The notes below the pieces were generated by a model that saw only the letters and a program-made list of their open reading frames with translations, was not told the origin of the DNA and made no database searches. The position numbers and the translations under genes are program-made. A stretch of 64,000 nt of DNA from Roseibium aggregatum (GTDB lineage: Bacteria > Pseudomonadota > Alphaproteobacteria > Rhizobiales > Stappiaceae), in contig NZ_JABFCZ010000013.1 in assembly GCF_014692675.1 (NCBI RefSeq), positions 103,047-167,046 on the forward strand, written 5' to 3'. Positions 34,215-42,804 of this stretch are shown in pieces; the first letter of the stretch is position 1; every line of letters starts with the position of its first letter.

Positions 34215-34415
34215 ATGGACGAACAAAACAAGACGGTGCTGGTCGACATCGACATTCCCTTCGGTCGCCTTGTAATGATCATCATCAAGATCGCCCTTGC
34301 CTCCATTCCGGCCATGATCGTGGTCTGGGCCATTCTCGGCATCCTGATGTTGATCTTCGGCGGCATCTTCGGCGGCTTCGGCGGCATGTGGATGCACGGC
34401 GGCCGCTTTAATTGA
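34215..34415 (+). CDS. Small glycine-rich membrane protein
   Basis: A 66-aa protein. Residues 18-55 are very hydrophobic (LVMIIIKIALASIPAMIVVW, then ILGILMLIFGG), giving one long or two short membrane helices. The end is Gly/His/Met-rich (GGFGGMWMHGG). The strong ribosome site AAAGGAGGAG about 8 nt before ATG supports real translation, and the reading frame stops 1 nt before mtnP ends on the other strand. I recognise no family; the His/Met tail could bind metal, which is speculation. Confidence 0.65.
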   Translation: MDEQNKTVLVDIDIPFGRLVMIIIKIALASIPAMIVVWAILGILMLIFGGIFGGFGGMWMHGGRFN

Positions 34416-35291
34416 TCAGCGGTTCAGTACGCGACCGGCGACCGCGTCCAGCTTTGCGACCAGTTCCGGGTCGCGTGCCTCCGGAGCGGTCATGATGGCA
34501 AATTCCAGGGCCGTGTCGGATCCAACCGGACAGGCCTCGTGCTCGCGCGGCAGGTCCTTTGCGATCCGCGCGACCAGCCGCTGGGCGTTCGACGCGTTTT
34601 CGTGCAGCACCTTGATGATGGTCTGGATGTCGACCTCGCCGTGATCGGGATGCCAGCTGTCGTAATCGGTGATCATGGCGACGGTGGCGTAGCAGATCTC
34701 CGCCTCGCGGGCGAGCTTGGCTTCCGGCATATTGGTCATGCCGATGACATCGCAGCCCCAGGAACGATAGAGGTGGCTTTCCGCCAGAGAGGAAAACTGC
34801 GGGCCCTCCATGGCCAGATAAGTGCCCCCGCGCCGGTAGAGCAGATCCTCGGCGCGCGCGGCCTTTTCGACGGAGTCGACCAGTTTCGGGCTGACCGGAT
34901 AGGCCATGGAAACATGCGCCACGCAGCCGTTGCCGAAGAAGCTCTTTTCCCGGGCAAAGGTCCGGTCGATGAACTGGTCGACGAGCACGAAGGTACCGGG
35001 CGCCAGTTCCTCCTTCAGGGAGCCACAGGCCGAAACCGAGACCAGATCGGTCACGCCGCAGCGTTTGAGGACGTCGATGTTTGCGCGGTAGTTGATGCCC
35101 GTCGGCGAAAGGGCGTGGCCCTGTCCGTGCCTGGGCAGGAAAACGACCTTGAGCCCGTCGATGTAACCGATGCGCACCTTGTCCGATGGTGTTCCCCAGG
35201 GGCTTTCAACGCCCACCCATTCGGAGTTTTCCAGTCCAGGCAGGTCGTAAATCCCTGATCCGCCCACGACACCGAGAACTGATTTTACCAT
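34416..35291 (-). CDS. mtnP: S-methyl-5'-thioadenosine phosphorylase
   Basis: A 291-aa purine nucleoside phosphorylase family enzyme. It splits methylthioadenosine with phosphate into adenine and methylthioribose 1-phosphate. Marks include LGVVGGSGIYDLPGL, VVFLPRHGQGHALSPTGINY, CGSLKEELAPGTFVLVDQFID (split) and the purine-site MEGPQFSSLAESHLYRS. ATG 35291 is chosen for GAGGGA upstream and the family N-terminus; a TTG four codons earlier is weaker. The products feed Apt (same strand, nearby) and MtnA (28 kb away). Confidence 0.94.
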   Translation of the reverse strand: MVKSVLGVVGGSGIYDLPGLENSEWVGVESPWGTPSDKVRIGYIDGLKVVFLPRHGQGHALSPTGINYRANIDVLKRCGVTDLVSVSACGSLKEELAPGTFVLVDQFIDRTFAREKSFFGNGCVAHVSMAYPVSPKLVDSVEKAARAEDLLYRRGGTYLAMEGPQFSSLAESHLYRSWGCDVIGMTNMPEAKLAREAEICYATVAMITDYDSWHPDHGEVDIQTIIKVLHENASNAQRLVARIAKDLPREHEACPVGSDTALEFAIMTAPEARDPELVAKLDAVAGRVLNR

Positions 35292-35360
35292 GGAGTCCCT
35301 CAATCGATCTTCTGGAAACCTATAGGCCCCGCAAATGACATGATGTCAAACCCGGGCCAT

Positions 35361-35390
35361 GAAAAAGGCCGCCGAAGGATCCGGCGGCCT
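35361..35390 (-). terminator. Intrinsic terminator of petABC
   Basis: A 9-bp stem (35366-35374 with 35382-35390) is followed on the minus strand by TTTTTC, about 30 nt after the petC stop. Confidence 0.85.
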
Positions 35391-35418
35391 GATTTCATTT
35401 GTCGAGCGGCGCTGACGC

Positions 35419-36261
35419 TTAGTGCTCGACGTTGCGCCAGAGCGACTTCTTGGTGAAGTAGAGCAGCCCGGCGAAGACGATCAGGAAGATCATGACCCGG
35501 AAGCCGGTCTTCTTGCGTGCTTCCAGATGCGGCTCGGCGGCCCACATCATGAAGGCGGAAATATCGCGGGCATACTGGTCGACCGTCATCGGCGTGCCGT
35601 CCGTATACTCAACCAGTTCGTCGCTCAACGGCGGCGCCATACCGATGGCGTTACCGGCGAGGAATGCGTGGTTGTAGTACTTGCCTTCCGGAATGGTCAC
35701 ACCTTCGGGCGCTTCTTCCTCAAAACCGGTCAGCAGCGCGTAGATGTAGTCCGGCCCCTGTTCCTGATATTGGGTGAAGGCATCGAAGATGAACCACGGG
35801 AACCCGCGGTGTGCGGCACGAGCCTTGGCCAGAAGGGAGAAGTCGGGCGGATACGCACCGCCGTTGGACGCCCGGGCGGCCTGTTCGTTCGGGAACGGCG
35901 ACGGAAAACGGTCGGCGAGTGTCGCCGGACGTTCGTACATGTCGCCATCGTCGTTGGGGCCATCCTCGACGGTATAGTCGGCAGCAATGGCTTTCGCCTG
36001 CTCTTCCGTGAAGCTTGGTCCGCCCTCTTCGGCCAGGTTGCGGAAAGCAACCAGGCGCAGGCCGTGACAGGAGGAACAGACTTCCCTGTAGATCTTGAAG
36101 CCGCGCTGAAGCTGACCCCGGTCATAGGTGCCGAAAGGTCCGGCGAACGACCATTGCTGGCGCTCGATGTGCGGCGGTTCGCCGGCGGCAAGCGCCGGAG
36201 TTGCGGTCGCAACGACTGCGACCGCGGCGAATGCACGAACCATTTTGATCATGGTGCTCAT
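35419..36261 (-). CDS. petC: Cytochrome c1 of the bc1 complex
   Basis: A 280-aa membrane-anchored haem protein carrying electrons from the Rieske centre to cytochrome c. The signal peptide is residues 1-26 (cut after ALAA). The haem site CSSCH is at 62-66 and the axial Met208 lies in AGNAIGMAPPL. The PDLS-like segment reads PPDFSLLAKAR. A C-terminal membrane helix (FRVMIFLIVFAGLLYF) anchors it in the inner membrane. ATG 36261 has AGGAG 10 nt upstream; the frame is open to 36693 inside petB. It is the last gene of petABC, 29 nt after petB. Confidence 0.96.
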   Translation of the reverse strand: MSTMIKMVRAFAAVAVVATATPALAAGEPPHIERQQWSFAGPFGTYDRGQLQRGFKIYREVCSSCHGLRLVAFRNLAEEGGPSFTEEQAKAIAADYTVEDGPNDDGDMYERPATLADRFPSPFPNEQAARASNGGAYPPDFSLLAKARAAHRGFPWFIFDAFTQYQEQGPDYIYALLTGFEEEAPEGVTIPEGKYYNHAFLAGNAIGMAPPLSDELVEYTDGTPMTVDQYARDISAFMMWAAEPHLEARKKTGFRVMIFLIVFAGLLYFTKKSLWRNVEH

Positions 36262-36290
36262 TTTTCCAATAACTCCTGATCGGTTCGACG

Positions 36291-37556
36291 TCACTTGGTG
36301 CTCGGCGCGGAGGTCGCACCGGCCGGGGTTCCGGAACCACCCTTCAAAACCGCTTCCGATATCGAGGCTGGAAGCGGCCGTGGCTTTTCCAGGAATCCGA
36401 GCAGCGGAAGAATGATCAGGAAGTGCGCGAAGTAATAGGCCGTGAAGATCCGCGAGAAGATCACATACCAGCCTTCCGGAGGCATTGCCCCGAGATAACC
36501 GAGCGCAACGCAGTTCGCAGCGAAGATCCAGAAGAACTGCTTGAACAGCGGACGGTAGGTACCGGAACGGACCTTGGAGGTATCGAGCCAGGGCAGCACG
36601 AACAGGATGGCAATCGCGCCGAACATGGCGGCAACGCCGCCGAGCTTGTCCGGAATGGCCCGCAGGATCGCGTAGAACGGCAGGAAGTACCATTCAGGCA
36701 CGATGTGAGACGGTGTCACCAGCGGATTGGCTTCGATGTAGTTGTCCGGATGGCCCATGTAGTTCGGCACATAGAAGGCGAACCAGGCGAACAGGATCAT
36801 GAACACGATGATCGCGAACAGGTCCTTGACCGTGTAGTACGGATGGAACGGAACCGTATCCTGCTTCGACTTCGGCTGAACGCCGCTCGGGTTGTTGTTG
36901 CCGGTGGTGTGGAACGCCCACACGTGCAGGATCACGACACCGAAGATCATGAACGGCAGCAGGTAGTGCAGCGAGAAGAAACGGTTCAGCGTCGGATTGT
37001 CGACGGCGAAACCGCCCCACAGCCAGGTCCGGATTGCTTCGCCCACGATCGGAATGGCCGAGAACAGGTTGGTGATCACGGTTGCGCCCCAGAAGGACAT
37101 CTGGCCCCAGGGCAACACGTAGCCCATGAAGGCGGTGCCCATCATGATCAGGAAGATGATCACGCCGAGGATCCACGAAATCTCGCGCGGCGCCTTGTAG
37201 GAGCCGTAGTACATGCCGCGGAAAATATGGATGTAGACGGCGATGAAGAACATCGATGCGCCGTTTGAGTGCAGATAGCGCAGCATCCAGCCGAAGTTCA
37301 CGTCGCGCATGATGTGCTCGACGCTGTCGAAGGCCATTGTCGTGTTCGCCGTGTAGTGCATGACCAGCACGACGCCGGTGAGGATCTGTGCGATCAGCAC
37401 GAAGAACAGGATCCCGCCGAAGGTCCACCAGTAATTCAGGTTCTTCGGTGTCGGAAAGTCCACGAATGAGCCGCGAACGAGCGAAATGACCGGCAGGCGG
37501 CTTTCGAGCCACTTGGCAGCAGCGCTCTGCGGTACGTAGTTAGAATGTCCAGCCAT
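36291..37556 (-). CDS. petB: Cytochrome b of the bc1 complex
   Basis: A 421-aa polytopic quinol-oxidising subunit with eight membrane helices. The N-terminal [21 protein letters not shown] is standard. Haem-ligand histidines lie in helix B ([21 protein letters not shown] split) and helix D ([25 protein letters not shown] split). The Qo-site PEWY occurs in [15 protein letters not shown]. It is encoded between petA and petC. Length suits the alphaproteobacterial fused form. Confidence 0.97.
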   Translation of the reverse strand: MAGHSNYVPQSAAAKWLESRLPVISLVRGSFVDFPTPKNLNYWWTFGGILFFVLIAQILTGVVLVMHYTANTTMAFDSVEHIMRDVNFGWMLRYLHSNGASMFFIAVYIHIFRGMYYGSYKAPREISWILGVIIFLIMMGTAFMGYVLPWGQMSFWGATVITNLFSAIPIVGEAIRTWLWGGFAVDNPTLNRFFSLHYLLPFMIFGVVILHVWAFHTTGNNNPSGVQPKSKQDTVPFHPYYTVKDLFAIIVFMILFAWFAFYVPNYMGHPDNYIEANPLVTPSHIVPEWYFLPFYAILRAIPDKLGGVAAMFGAIAILFVLPWLDTSKVRSGTYRPLFKQFFWIFAANCVALGYLGAMPPEGWYVIFSRIFTAYYFAHFLIILPLLGFLEKPRPLPASISEAVLKGGSGTPAGATSAPSTK

Positions 37557-37580
37557 GGCTGTCTCCCCAAATTCCTGCCG

Positions 37581-38141
37581 TTAACCGATCTTGATTTTCG
37601 CGTCGGAAACGAAATCGTACGGCGGAACGAGCAAATTCTCGGGCGCAGGTCCTTTGCGGATGCGGCCGGCGGTATCGTAGTGCGAGCCATGGCAGGGACA
37701 GAACCAGCCGTCGTAATCGCCTTGTTGGCCGAGAGGCACACAGCCGAGGTGCGTACAGATGCCGACCATGATCAGCCAGGGCTCCTTGCCTTTGGCTGCA
37801 CGGTTCTCATCTGTCGCTTCGGCGTTGTCCGGAAGGTTCAGATTGCGCGCCAGCGGATCGCGCAATTCCGAGAGAGGAACGGCCGTTGCCTCCTCGATCT
37901 CTTTGGCGGTGCGATAGCGGATGAAGACCGGCTTACCGCGCCATTTGACTGTGATCGACTGCCCTTCCTCCATGGCAGAGACATCGACTTCAATGGAAGC
38001 CAGAGCCAGTGCGGAGGCATCCGGGTTCATCTGGTCGATGAACGGCCATGCCAACGCTCCTGCACCCACCGCGCCCATTGCGCCGGTCGCAATATAGAGG
38101 AAATCGCGGCGGGTCGGTTCCGCCGTATCCGTATGTGCCAA
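37581..38141 (-). CDS. petA: Rieske iron-sulfur subunit of the bc1 complex
   Basis: A 186-aa Tat-exported, membrane-anchored 2Fe-2S protein. The N-terminal [17 protein letters not shown] is a twin-arginine signal anchor. Cluster ligands are Cys129 and His131 (CTHLGC) and Cys148 and His151 (CPCHGSHYD), with Cys134 and Cys150 forming the disulfide. The start is TTG 38141: GAGAGGA lies 8 nt upstream, and the family N-terminus is reached, while longer readings add a non-family Arg/Pro stretch. An upstream leader hairpin (38177-38205) is noted separately. It heads petABC. Confidence 0.94.
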   Translation of the reverse strand: MAHTDTAEPTRRDFLYIATGAMGAVGAGALAWPFIDQMNPDASALALASIEVDVSAMEEGQSITVKWRGKPVFIRYRTAKEIEEATAVPLSELRDPLARNLNLPDNAEATDENRAAKGKEPWLIMVGICTHLGCVPLGQQGDYDGWFCPCHGSHYDTAGRIRKGPAPENLLVPPYDFVSDAKIKIG

Positions 38142-38472
38142 GGTCGCGTCCTCTCGAAACCTGTTCAACCTGTACCGAAAGCCCGCCTTCGGCCCGCGGG
38201 CTTTCTGCTGGCACAGGAAGCAAAGCGGATCAAAGCGGGTCTCAACGGAGACAAGGCGCGGATCTCTCCGCACCTGTCAAAGCGGTTGTCTTTTTGCACC
38301 CTTGAAGCCGCTTGTCCAGATCGACAAACGTGTCATTCGGAGAATGTCGCGAGAAAAAGACAGTCCGCGCCCCTTTTCTGCCCCAAATTACGGAAGCAGT
38401 GCAAGACGGCTATGTAAAAAACCGGATATCGGCAGCAGAATCAAGCAACTCCGCGCTGCCCGACAATAGCCG
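38142..38472 (-). promoter_or_regulatory. petA upstream region with leader hairpin (331 nt)
   Basis: No gene is seen. A perfect 10-bp stem (GAAAGCCCGC 38177-38186 with GCGGGCTTTC 38196-38205) lies 36-64 nt before the petA start, within the likely 5' leader. The petABC promoter should lie between it and the ABC gene end; no clear promoter hexamers could be fixed. Confidence 0.45.
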
Positions 38473-40317
38473 CTATTCCGCTGCCTGGACCGGCGCCAGG
38501 AACCCGCCGGACTGGTGCGACCAGAGCTGCGCATAGAGACCCTTCTTCTCCAAAAGGCTCTCATGGGTGCCTTCCTCGATGATTCTGCCGCGATCCATGA
38601 CGATCAGCCGGTCCATGGCCGCGATGGTCGACAAGCGGTGCGCGATCGCGATCACCGTCTTGCCTTCCATCAGATCGAACAGGCTCTCCTGAATGGCCAC
38701 CTCGACTTCCGAGTCCAGAGCCGATGTCGCCTCGTCGAGAATAAGGATCGGCGCATTCTTCAGAAGAACCCGCGCGATTGCGATCCGCTGGCGCTGGCCT
38801 CCGGAGAGTTTCACGCCCCGCTCGCCCACATGGGCATCGAGGCCGGTGCGTCCCGCCTGGTCGCTCAGTCCGGGCACGAATTCGAGCGCATGGGCCTTTT
38901 CGAGCGCGGTTTTCACCGCCTCCCGGCTCGCCTCCGGACGGCCGTAGGCCACGTTTTCGAAAATCGAGCGGTGCAGCAGCGAGGTATCCTGCGTGACCAC
39001 GCCGACATTCTCCCGCAGCGCGTCCTGGCGCACGCCGGCGATATCCTGACCGTCGATCAGGATCCTGCCGCCTTCAAGGTCGTAGAAACGCAGGAGCAGG
39101 TTGACCAGCGTGGATTTGCCCGCGCCCGACCGTCCGATCAGGCCGATCTTCTCGCCCGGCCGGATCGTGAGATCGAGACCCTCGATCACACCGGCTTCCT
39201 TGCCGTAGTGAAAGCGGATGTTTTCAAAACGGATTTCGCCGCGCGGAACGGCAAGGTCCGTCGCATCCACCGCGTCGCGCACGTCACGCTCCCGCGAAAT
39301 CGTCGAAATTCCGTCCTGGACGGTCCCGACGTTTTCAAACAGGCCGGCGAGCTCCCACAGGATCCAGTGAGACATGCCCTGAAGGCGCAGGACCAGCGCC
39401 ACGGCGATCGCGATGTCCCCGGTCGACACGGTTCCCGTCTGCCACAGCACGATGGAAAGCGTGCCGGTGGCAAACAGGAGCAGCATGTTGATGCTCGTCA
39501 GCGCGATATTCAGGAGCGTGACGAGACGCATCTGCCCGAACACCGTGGTCAGGAACGCCGTCATCGACGATCTGGCATAGGCCTCTTCCCGGTCCGCGTG
39601 GGAAAACAGCTTCACCGTCGAAATATTGGTGTAGGCATCCACCACATGGCCGGTCATCAGCGAACGGGCATCCGCCTGTTCCTTCGACACGTCCCTGAGC
39701 TTCGGGATGAACACCCGGATCACCGCCAGATAGGCCGCAAGCCAGGTGAGGAACGGCACGACGAACCAGAGGTTGGCGCTGGCGACGACAAATACCGCGG
39801 CGGTGAAATAGACGGCCACGTAAACCAGGATATCGGCAATCCGGGTCACCACCTCGCGCACGCCCAGCGCGGTCTGCATCAGCTTGTTGGCGATCCGCCC
39901 GGCAAAGTCGTTCTGGTAGAAGGAGATGCTCTGGCGCAGCAGGTAACGGTGCACCCGCCAGCGGATGGACATGGGATAGGTGCCCATGAGCCCCTGGTGG
40001 AACAGGAGCTGCCACGCAGTTTCCAAGAGCGGCCGCAGAACGAGGAGGACCGCGGCCATACCGGCCAGGGCCGGCCAGTTGTCGGCAAGGAAGGTTTCCC
40101 TGTCGCCCTTTTCCAGCCAGTTCACCAGGTCGCCCAGAAAGGTGAAGATCGTTACTTCGATAACCGCGACCAAAGCACCGAGCGCGGCCACGCCGGCAAG
40201 GATCTTCCAGGCAGGCTTCGTGTAGTACCAGCAAAAGGCGATAAACCCCTTCGGCGGCACGTCGAGCCCGGTCCTCTCGAAGGGATCGATCAGGTTTTCA
40301 AACCGCTCAAACACCAT
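38473..40317 (-). CDS. ABC exporter, membrane and ATPase domains fused (first of a paralogous pair)
   Basis: A 614-aa half-transporter. Residues about 30-340 form six membrane helices. The ATPase has Walker A GRSGAGKST (about 393), Q loop VVTQDTS, signature LSGGQRQRIA, Walker B ILILDEATSALD and the H loop AHRLS. It should dimerise to export lipids, drugs or peptides from the cytoplasm using ATP. It closely resembles the product of 42805-44691 in the ATPase half (TQDTSLLHRSI and GERGVKLSGGQRQR shared). The substrate is unknown. An upstream membrane-protein gene overlaps its start by 11 nt. Confidence 0.9.
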   Translation of the reverse strand: MVFERFENLIDPFERTGLDVPPKGFIAFCWYYTKPAWKILAGVAALGALVAVIEVTIFTFLGDLVNWLEKGDRETFLADNWPALAGMAAVLLVLRPLLETAWQLLFHQGLMGTYPMSIRWRVHRYLLRQSISFYQNDFAGRIANKLMQTALGVREVVTRIADILVYVAVYFTAAVFVVASANLWFVVPFLTWLAAYLAVIRVFIPKLRDVSKEQADARSLMTGHVVDAYTNISTVKLFSHADREEAYARSSMTAFLTTVFGQMRLVTLLNIALTSINMLLLFATGTLSIVLWQTGTVSTGDIAIAVALVLRLQGMSHWILWELAGLFENVGTVQDGISTISRERDVRDAVDATDLAVPRGEIRFENIRFHYGKEAGVIEGLDLTIRPGEKIGLIGRSGAGKSTLVNLLLRFYDLEGGRILIDGQDIAGVRQDALRENVGVVTQDTSLLHRSIFENVAYGRPEASREAVKTALEKAHALEFVPGLSDQAGRTGLDAHVGERGVKLSGGQRQRIAIARVLLKNAPILILDEATSALDSEVEVAIQESLFDLMEGKTVIAIAHRLSTIAAMDRLIVMDRGRIIEEGTHESLLEKKGLYAQLWSHQSGGFLAPVQAAE

Positions 40318-40726
40318 GCACCTCCGGAAATCCGCCCTTCAGGAAGCATCTCGAAGGCACACGGGGAAAATCGTTTGCCGCAATCCGGCATGTGGCCCGG
40401 CAGGCGCCGCGCACGAGAAGCACCCCTGCCGAAAGGCCGACAAGGACAGCGGCCAGCACAAGCGCTCCGAGGAACAGCCCCTCAAGATGACCCGCGAACC
40501 GGCTCATATCCGTCACATGACCGCCGGCTGCCGCATCCAGCCGGTTGGCCTCGACAAGAAAAACCGGTGTGAACAGGGCCGATGCCAGCACGAAGCTGAC
40601 GAGGAAAAAGAACAGCGCGACGCGCAGCACGCGTGCACCGTTGCGCAGCCGGTTTGCCCGCCTGCGAACGAGCAGGGGCAGTTGAATTTCAGGCCGTATC
40701 GGCCTCAGTGGGTAACGGGCAGACAT
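40307..40726 (-). CDS. Small two-helix membrane protein, hypothetical
   Basis: A 139-aa protein with a basic N-terminus (VRRRANRLRNGARVLR) and two membrane helices (about 39-58, VALFFFLVSFVLASALFTPV, and about 87-107, LEGLFLGALVLAAVLVGLSAG). GGAG lies 9 nt before ATG 40726; the frame opens at 40792. It overlaps the ABC exporter start by 11 nt, which supports co-translation. I recognise no family. A plus-strand frame over the same bases is charged low-complexity sequence and is less likely to be coding. Confidence 0.5.
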   Translation of the reverse strand: MSARYPLRPIRPEIQLPLLVRRRANRLRNGARVLRVALFFFLVSFVLASALFTPVFLVEANRLDAAAGGHVTDMSRFAGHLEGLFLGALVLAAVLVGLSAGVLLVRGACRATCRIAANDFPRVPSRCFLKGGFPEVHGV

Positions 40727-41143
40727 CACGTCGTCTCCGCAAGAAATCAGAAAATACGACGCCCGCAGAACATGCCGGGAAGCATGCAGCACACCGAAAG
40801 GGATGAAACGGGTGGCTTGTAGCCGGGGTCAGGAAGTTAAAGGGAAAAAGTGCCGGGTCGCCTCAATGGCGCGGACATCCCCATGGGCCGGACACATGGG
40901 CATGTTCGATAGACATCATGCAAATTGTCATTTACGCCCTCCTGTCCTTGTGACCGTTGCGGTCATGGCCGAAAAATAAAGATGCGGAGCAGCTCTGCCT
41001 GAGCCGCAGGCTTATCCGATACCCTGTTTCCGCCAGTCATGGAACCCCCGGATAGCGGGGCCGGGCGTCTTCAGAAGGGGTTGTGGCCGAACGGCCACAA
41101 TCGGCACGGTAACCGGTTCCGCAACGGTCTTAGGGTCATGACC
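40727..41143. other. Intergenic region (417 nt) with two palindromes
   Basis: No gene is supported. Bases 41081-41100 form TTGTGGCC-GAAC-GGCCACAA, an 8-bp stem. Bases 41129-41148 are a perfect 20-bp palindrome, CTTAGGGTCATGACCCTAAG, which contains the chemoreceptor stop codon. Either could end that transcript, though neither has a T tract on the minus strand. The promoter of the small membrane protein and ABC gene should lie at about 40730-41000. Confidence 0.5.
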
Positions 41144-42463
41144 CTAAGCGACGCGGATATTCTGCAGGAATTGCGCCACCTGTTTTTCAAGACCCTGCGA
41201 AATCCCGGTCAGATCGCTCGTGGCTGCCTGCATCTCGGTGGTGGCCGAGCTGCTTGCATCCATTGCCGAAGACAGGATCCCGATATTCGACCCGACCCGC
41301 TCGGAGCTGGACATCGCGATATCGGCGTTCCGTTCGATCTCCTGCGTGACCGCTTCCTGCTCTTCCACCGCTTCGCGGATCGTGCGGGACAGATCGCTGA
41401 TCCGGTCGATGGTCGAAGCAATCGTCCGCATGGCCGCTTCGGACTGTTCGGCAACGTCCTGAACCGCGGCGACCTGGCTGGAAATATCTTCCGTTGCACG
41501 GGTGGTCTGTTCCGCCAGGGCCTTCACCTCGTTGGCAACCACCGCAAAGCCTTTGCCGGCCTCGCCTGCCCGTGCGGCCTCGATGGTCGCATTCAGGGCC
41601 AAAAGGTTCGTCTGGCTTGCGATCTGGCTGATCAGTTCGACGATCTCGCCGATTGCCCGTCCGGTTTCCGAAAGCCGGCCGACGATCTCGTCCGTCTTGC
41701 GCGCTTCCCTGACCGCATTGTCTGCAATGTCGGATGCGCTATCCACGTCCCGGCTGATGTTGGCGATCGACTGGGACAACCGTGTCGCCGAAGACGTCAG
41801 CGACCCGACGGAGGTATTCGCCGAATTGCAGGCGTCTCCGACCCCGTTCACCGCTTCGAGTGAAGAGCCCACGGTCCCTTGCAGCTGCTGCGAATTGCGG
41901 CCGACCGTTTCAGCCGCCCGGGACAGGGCCTGCACCGCGGCGATGACCGAGTGCTCGAAATCATCCGCAATGTCCTGCATCAGGGTTCGGCGCTCTTCGC
42001 TCAATTGCTCCTGACGAGCGGCCTGCCGCCGTGCTTCCTCGGACGTGCGCTCGGCGAGTTTCTGGCGGAATCCGATAATGGACCGGGCAATCGCACCGAT
42101 CTCGTCCCTGCGCTCGGTTCCGTCGATTTCAATCTCCAGATCGCCGTCCGACAGCCGGTCCAGTCCGTTCTGCAACCGCTTGAGCGGCCGCGCCACGCCC
42201 AGGGCGAGAAAGAAAGCCAGGCCCAGAAAGGCAATCCCGACCGGCATGCACACCAGTGCGATGGTGATCATCTGGTCGACGATGAGGCTATCGACCTTGC
42301 CCGCGACATTTCCGGAGATAAACGCCGACGCGGAGTCGGCGGTTCCGATTTCCCCGATCAGCGCCTGACGGAAGGTGTAGAACGCAAAGCCGGTTCCGCC
42401 CATCATGATGGCGGCAGCGGTAACGACCATTGCAATGAAACGGCCGGGAATTGATAACGTCAC
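41144..42463 (-). CDS. Methyl-accepting chemotaxis protein with minimal periplasmic domain
   Basis: A 439-aa chemoreceptor. Two membrane helices (about 5-28 and 67-91) are separated by only about 38 residues, too few for a normal ligand domain. HAMP ([20 protein letters not shown]) and the signalling domain follow, with the tip [19 protein letters not shown]. No CheR pentapeptide is present. GTG 42463 (ACAGGA upstream) is preferred to GTG 42508, which lacks a ribosome site. It may sense membrane state or a partner protein; the two flanking ABC exporter genes are candidates by position only. Confidence 0.88.
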   Translation of the reverse strand: MTLSIPGRFIAMVVTAAAIMMGGTGFAFYTFRQALIGEIGTADSASAFISGNVAGKVDSLIVDQMITIALVCMPVGIAFLGLAFFLALGVARPLKRLQNGLDRLSDGDLEIEIDGTERRDEIGAIARSIIGFRQKLAERTSEEARRQAARQEQLSEERRTLMQDIADDFEHSVIAAVQALSRAAETVGRNSQQLQGTVGSSLEAVNGVGDACNSANTSVGSLTSSATRLSQSIANISRDVDSASDIADNAVREARKTDEIVGRLSETGRAIGEIVELISQIASQTNLLALNATIEAARAGEAGKGFAVVANEVKALAEQTTRATEDISSQVAAVQDVAEQSEAAMRTIASTIDRISDLSRTIREAVEEQEAVTQEIERNADIAMSSSERVGSNIGILSSAMDASSSATTEMQAATSDLTGISQGLEKQVAQFLQNIRVA

Positions 42464-42804
42464 GGCGAATCCTGTCAGGTTAGGGGAACGCGGATGGAAA
42501 CGCCCCACTCTTAAAACCGGCTGAGACTCTAAAAGTGATTAAGTAAAAATATTGCTACACTTGGGATTCGGCAGTTGCGAACGCCTCCGCTCCCGATTGT
42601 AAAAAGCAGGATGAAAGAAAACCGGTCGACGAATAAAATATCGCATAATTACGTAACGTAAAATTCGACCGAAAGTCCTTCAAGCCCGCTCATTCTGCTT
42701 GTTCGAAACTCCTTTGACGGCTGACGGCACCGTTTCGCAAACGGACCCCGGGACTGCGGTAAAACCGCGCGGTCATTCGTGACCCCCTGTCCGGTGCGAT
42801 CTTC
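42464..42804. other. Intergenic region (341 nt)
   Basis: No gene is supported. The region 42540-42670 is AT-rich and contains TTACGTAACGTAA (about 42651), with the chemoreceptor promoter expected here. A short GCGGT-AAA-ACCGC hairpin near 42756-42768 lies downstream of the second ABC gene and could mark its 3' end. Confidence 0.4.

Noticed and set aside
40316..40822. Plus-strand frame of 168 codons
   Set aside because: It is charged low-complexity sequence overlapping a more plausible two-helix membrane protein on the other strand.
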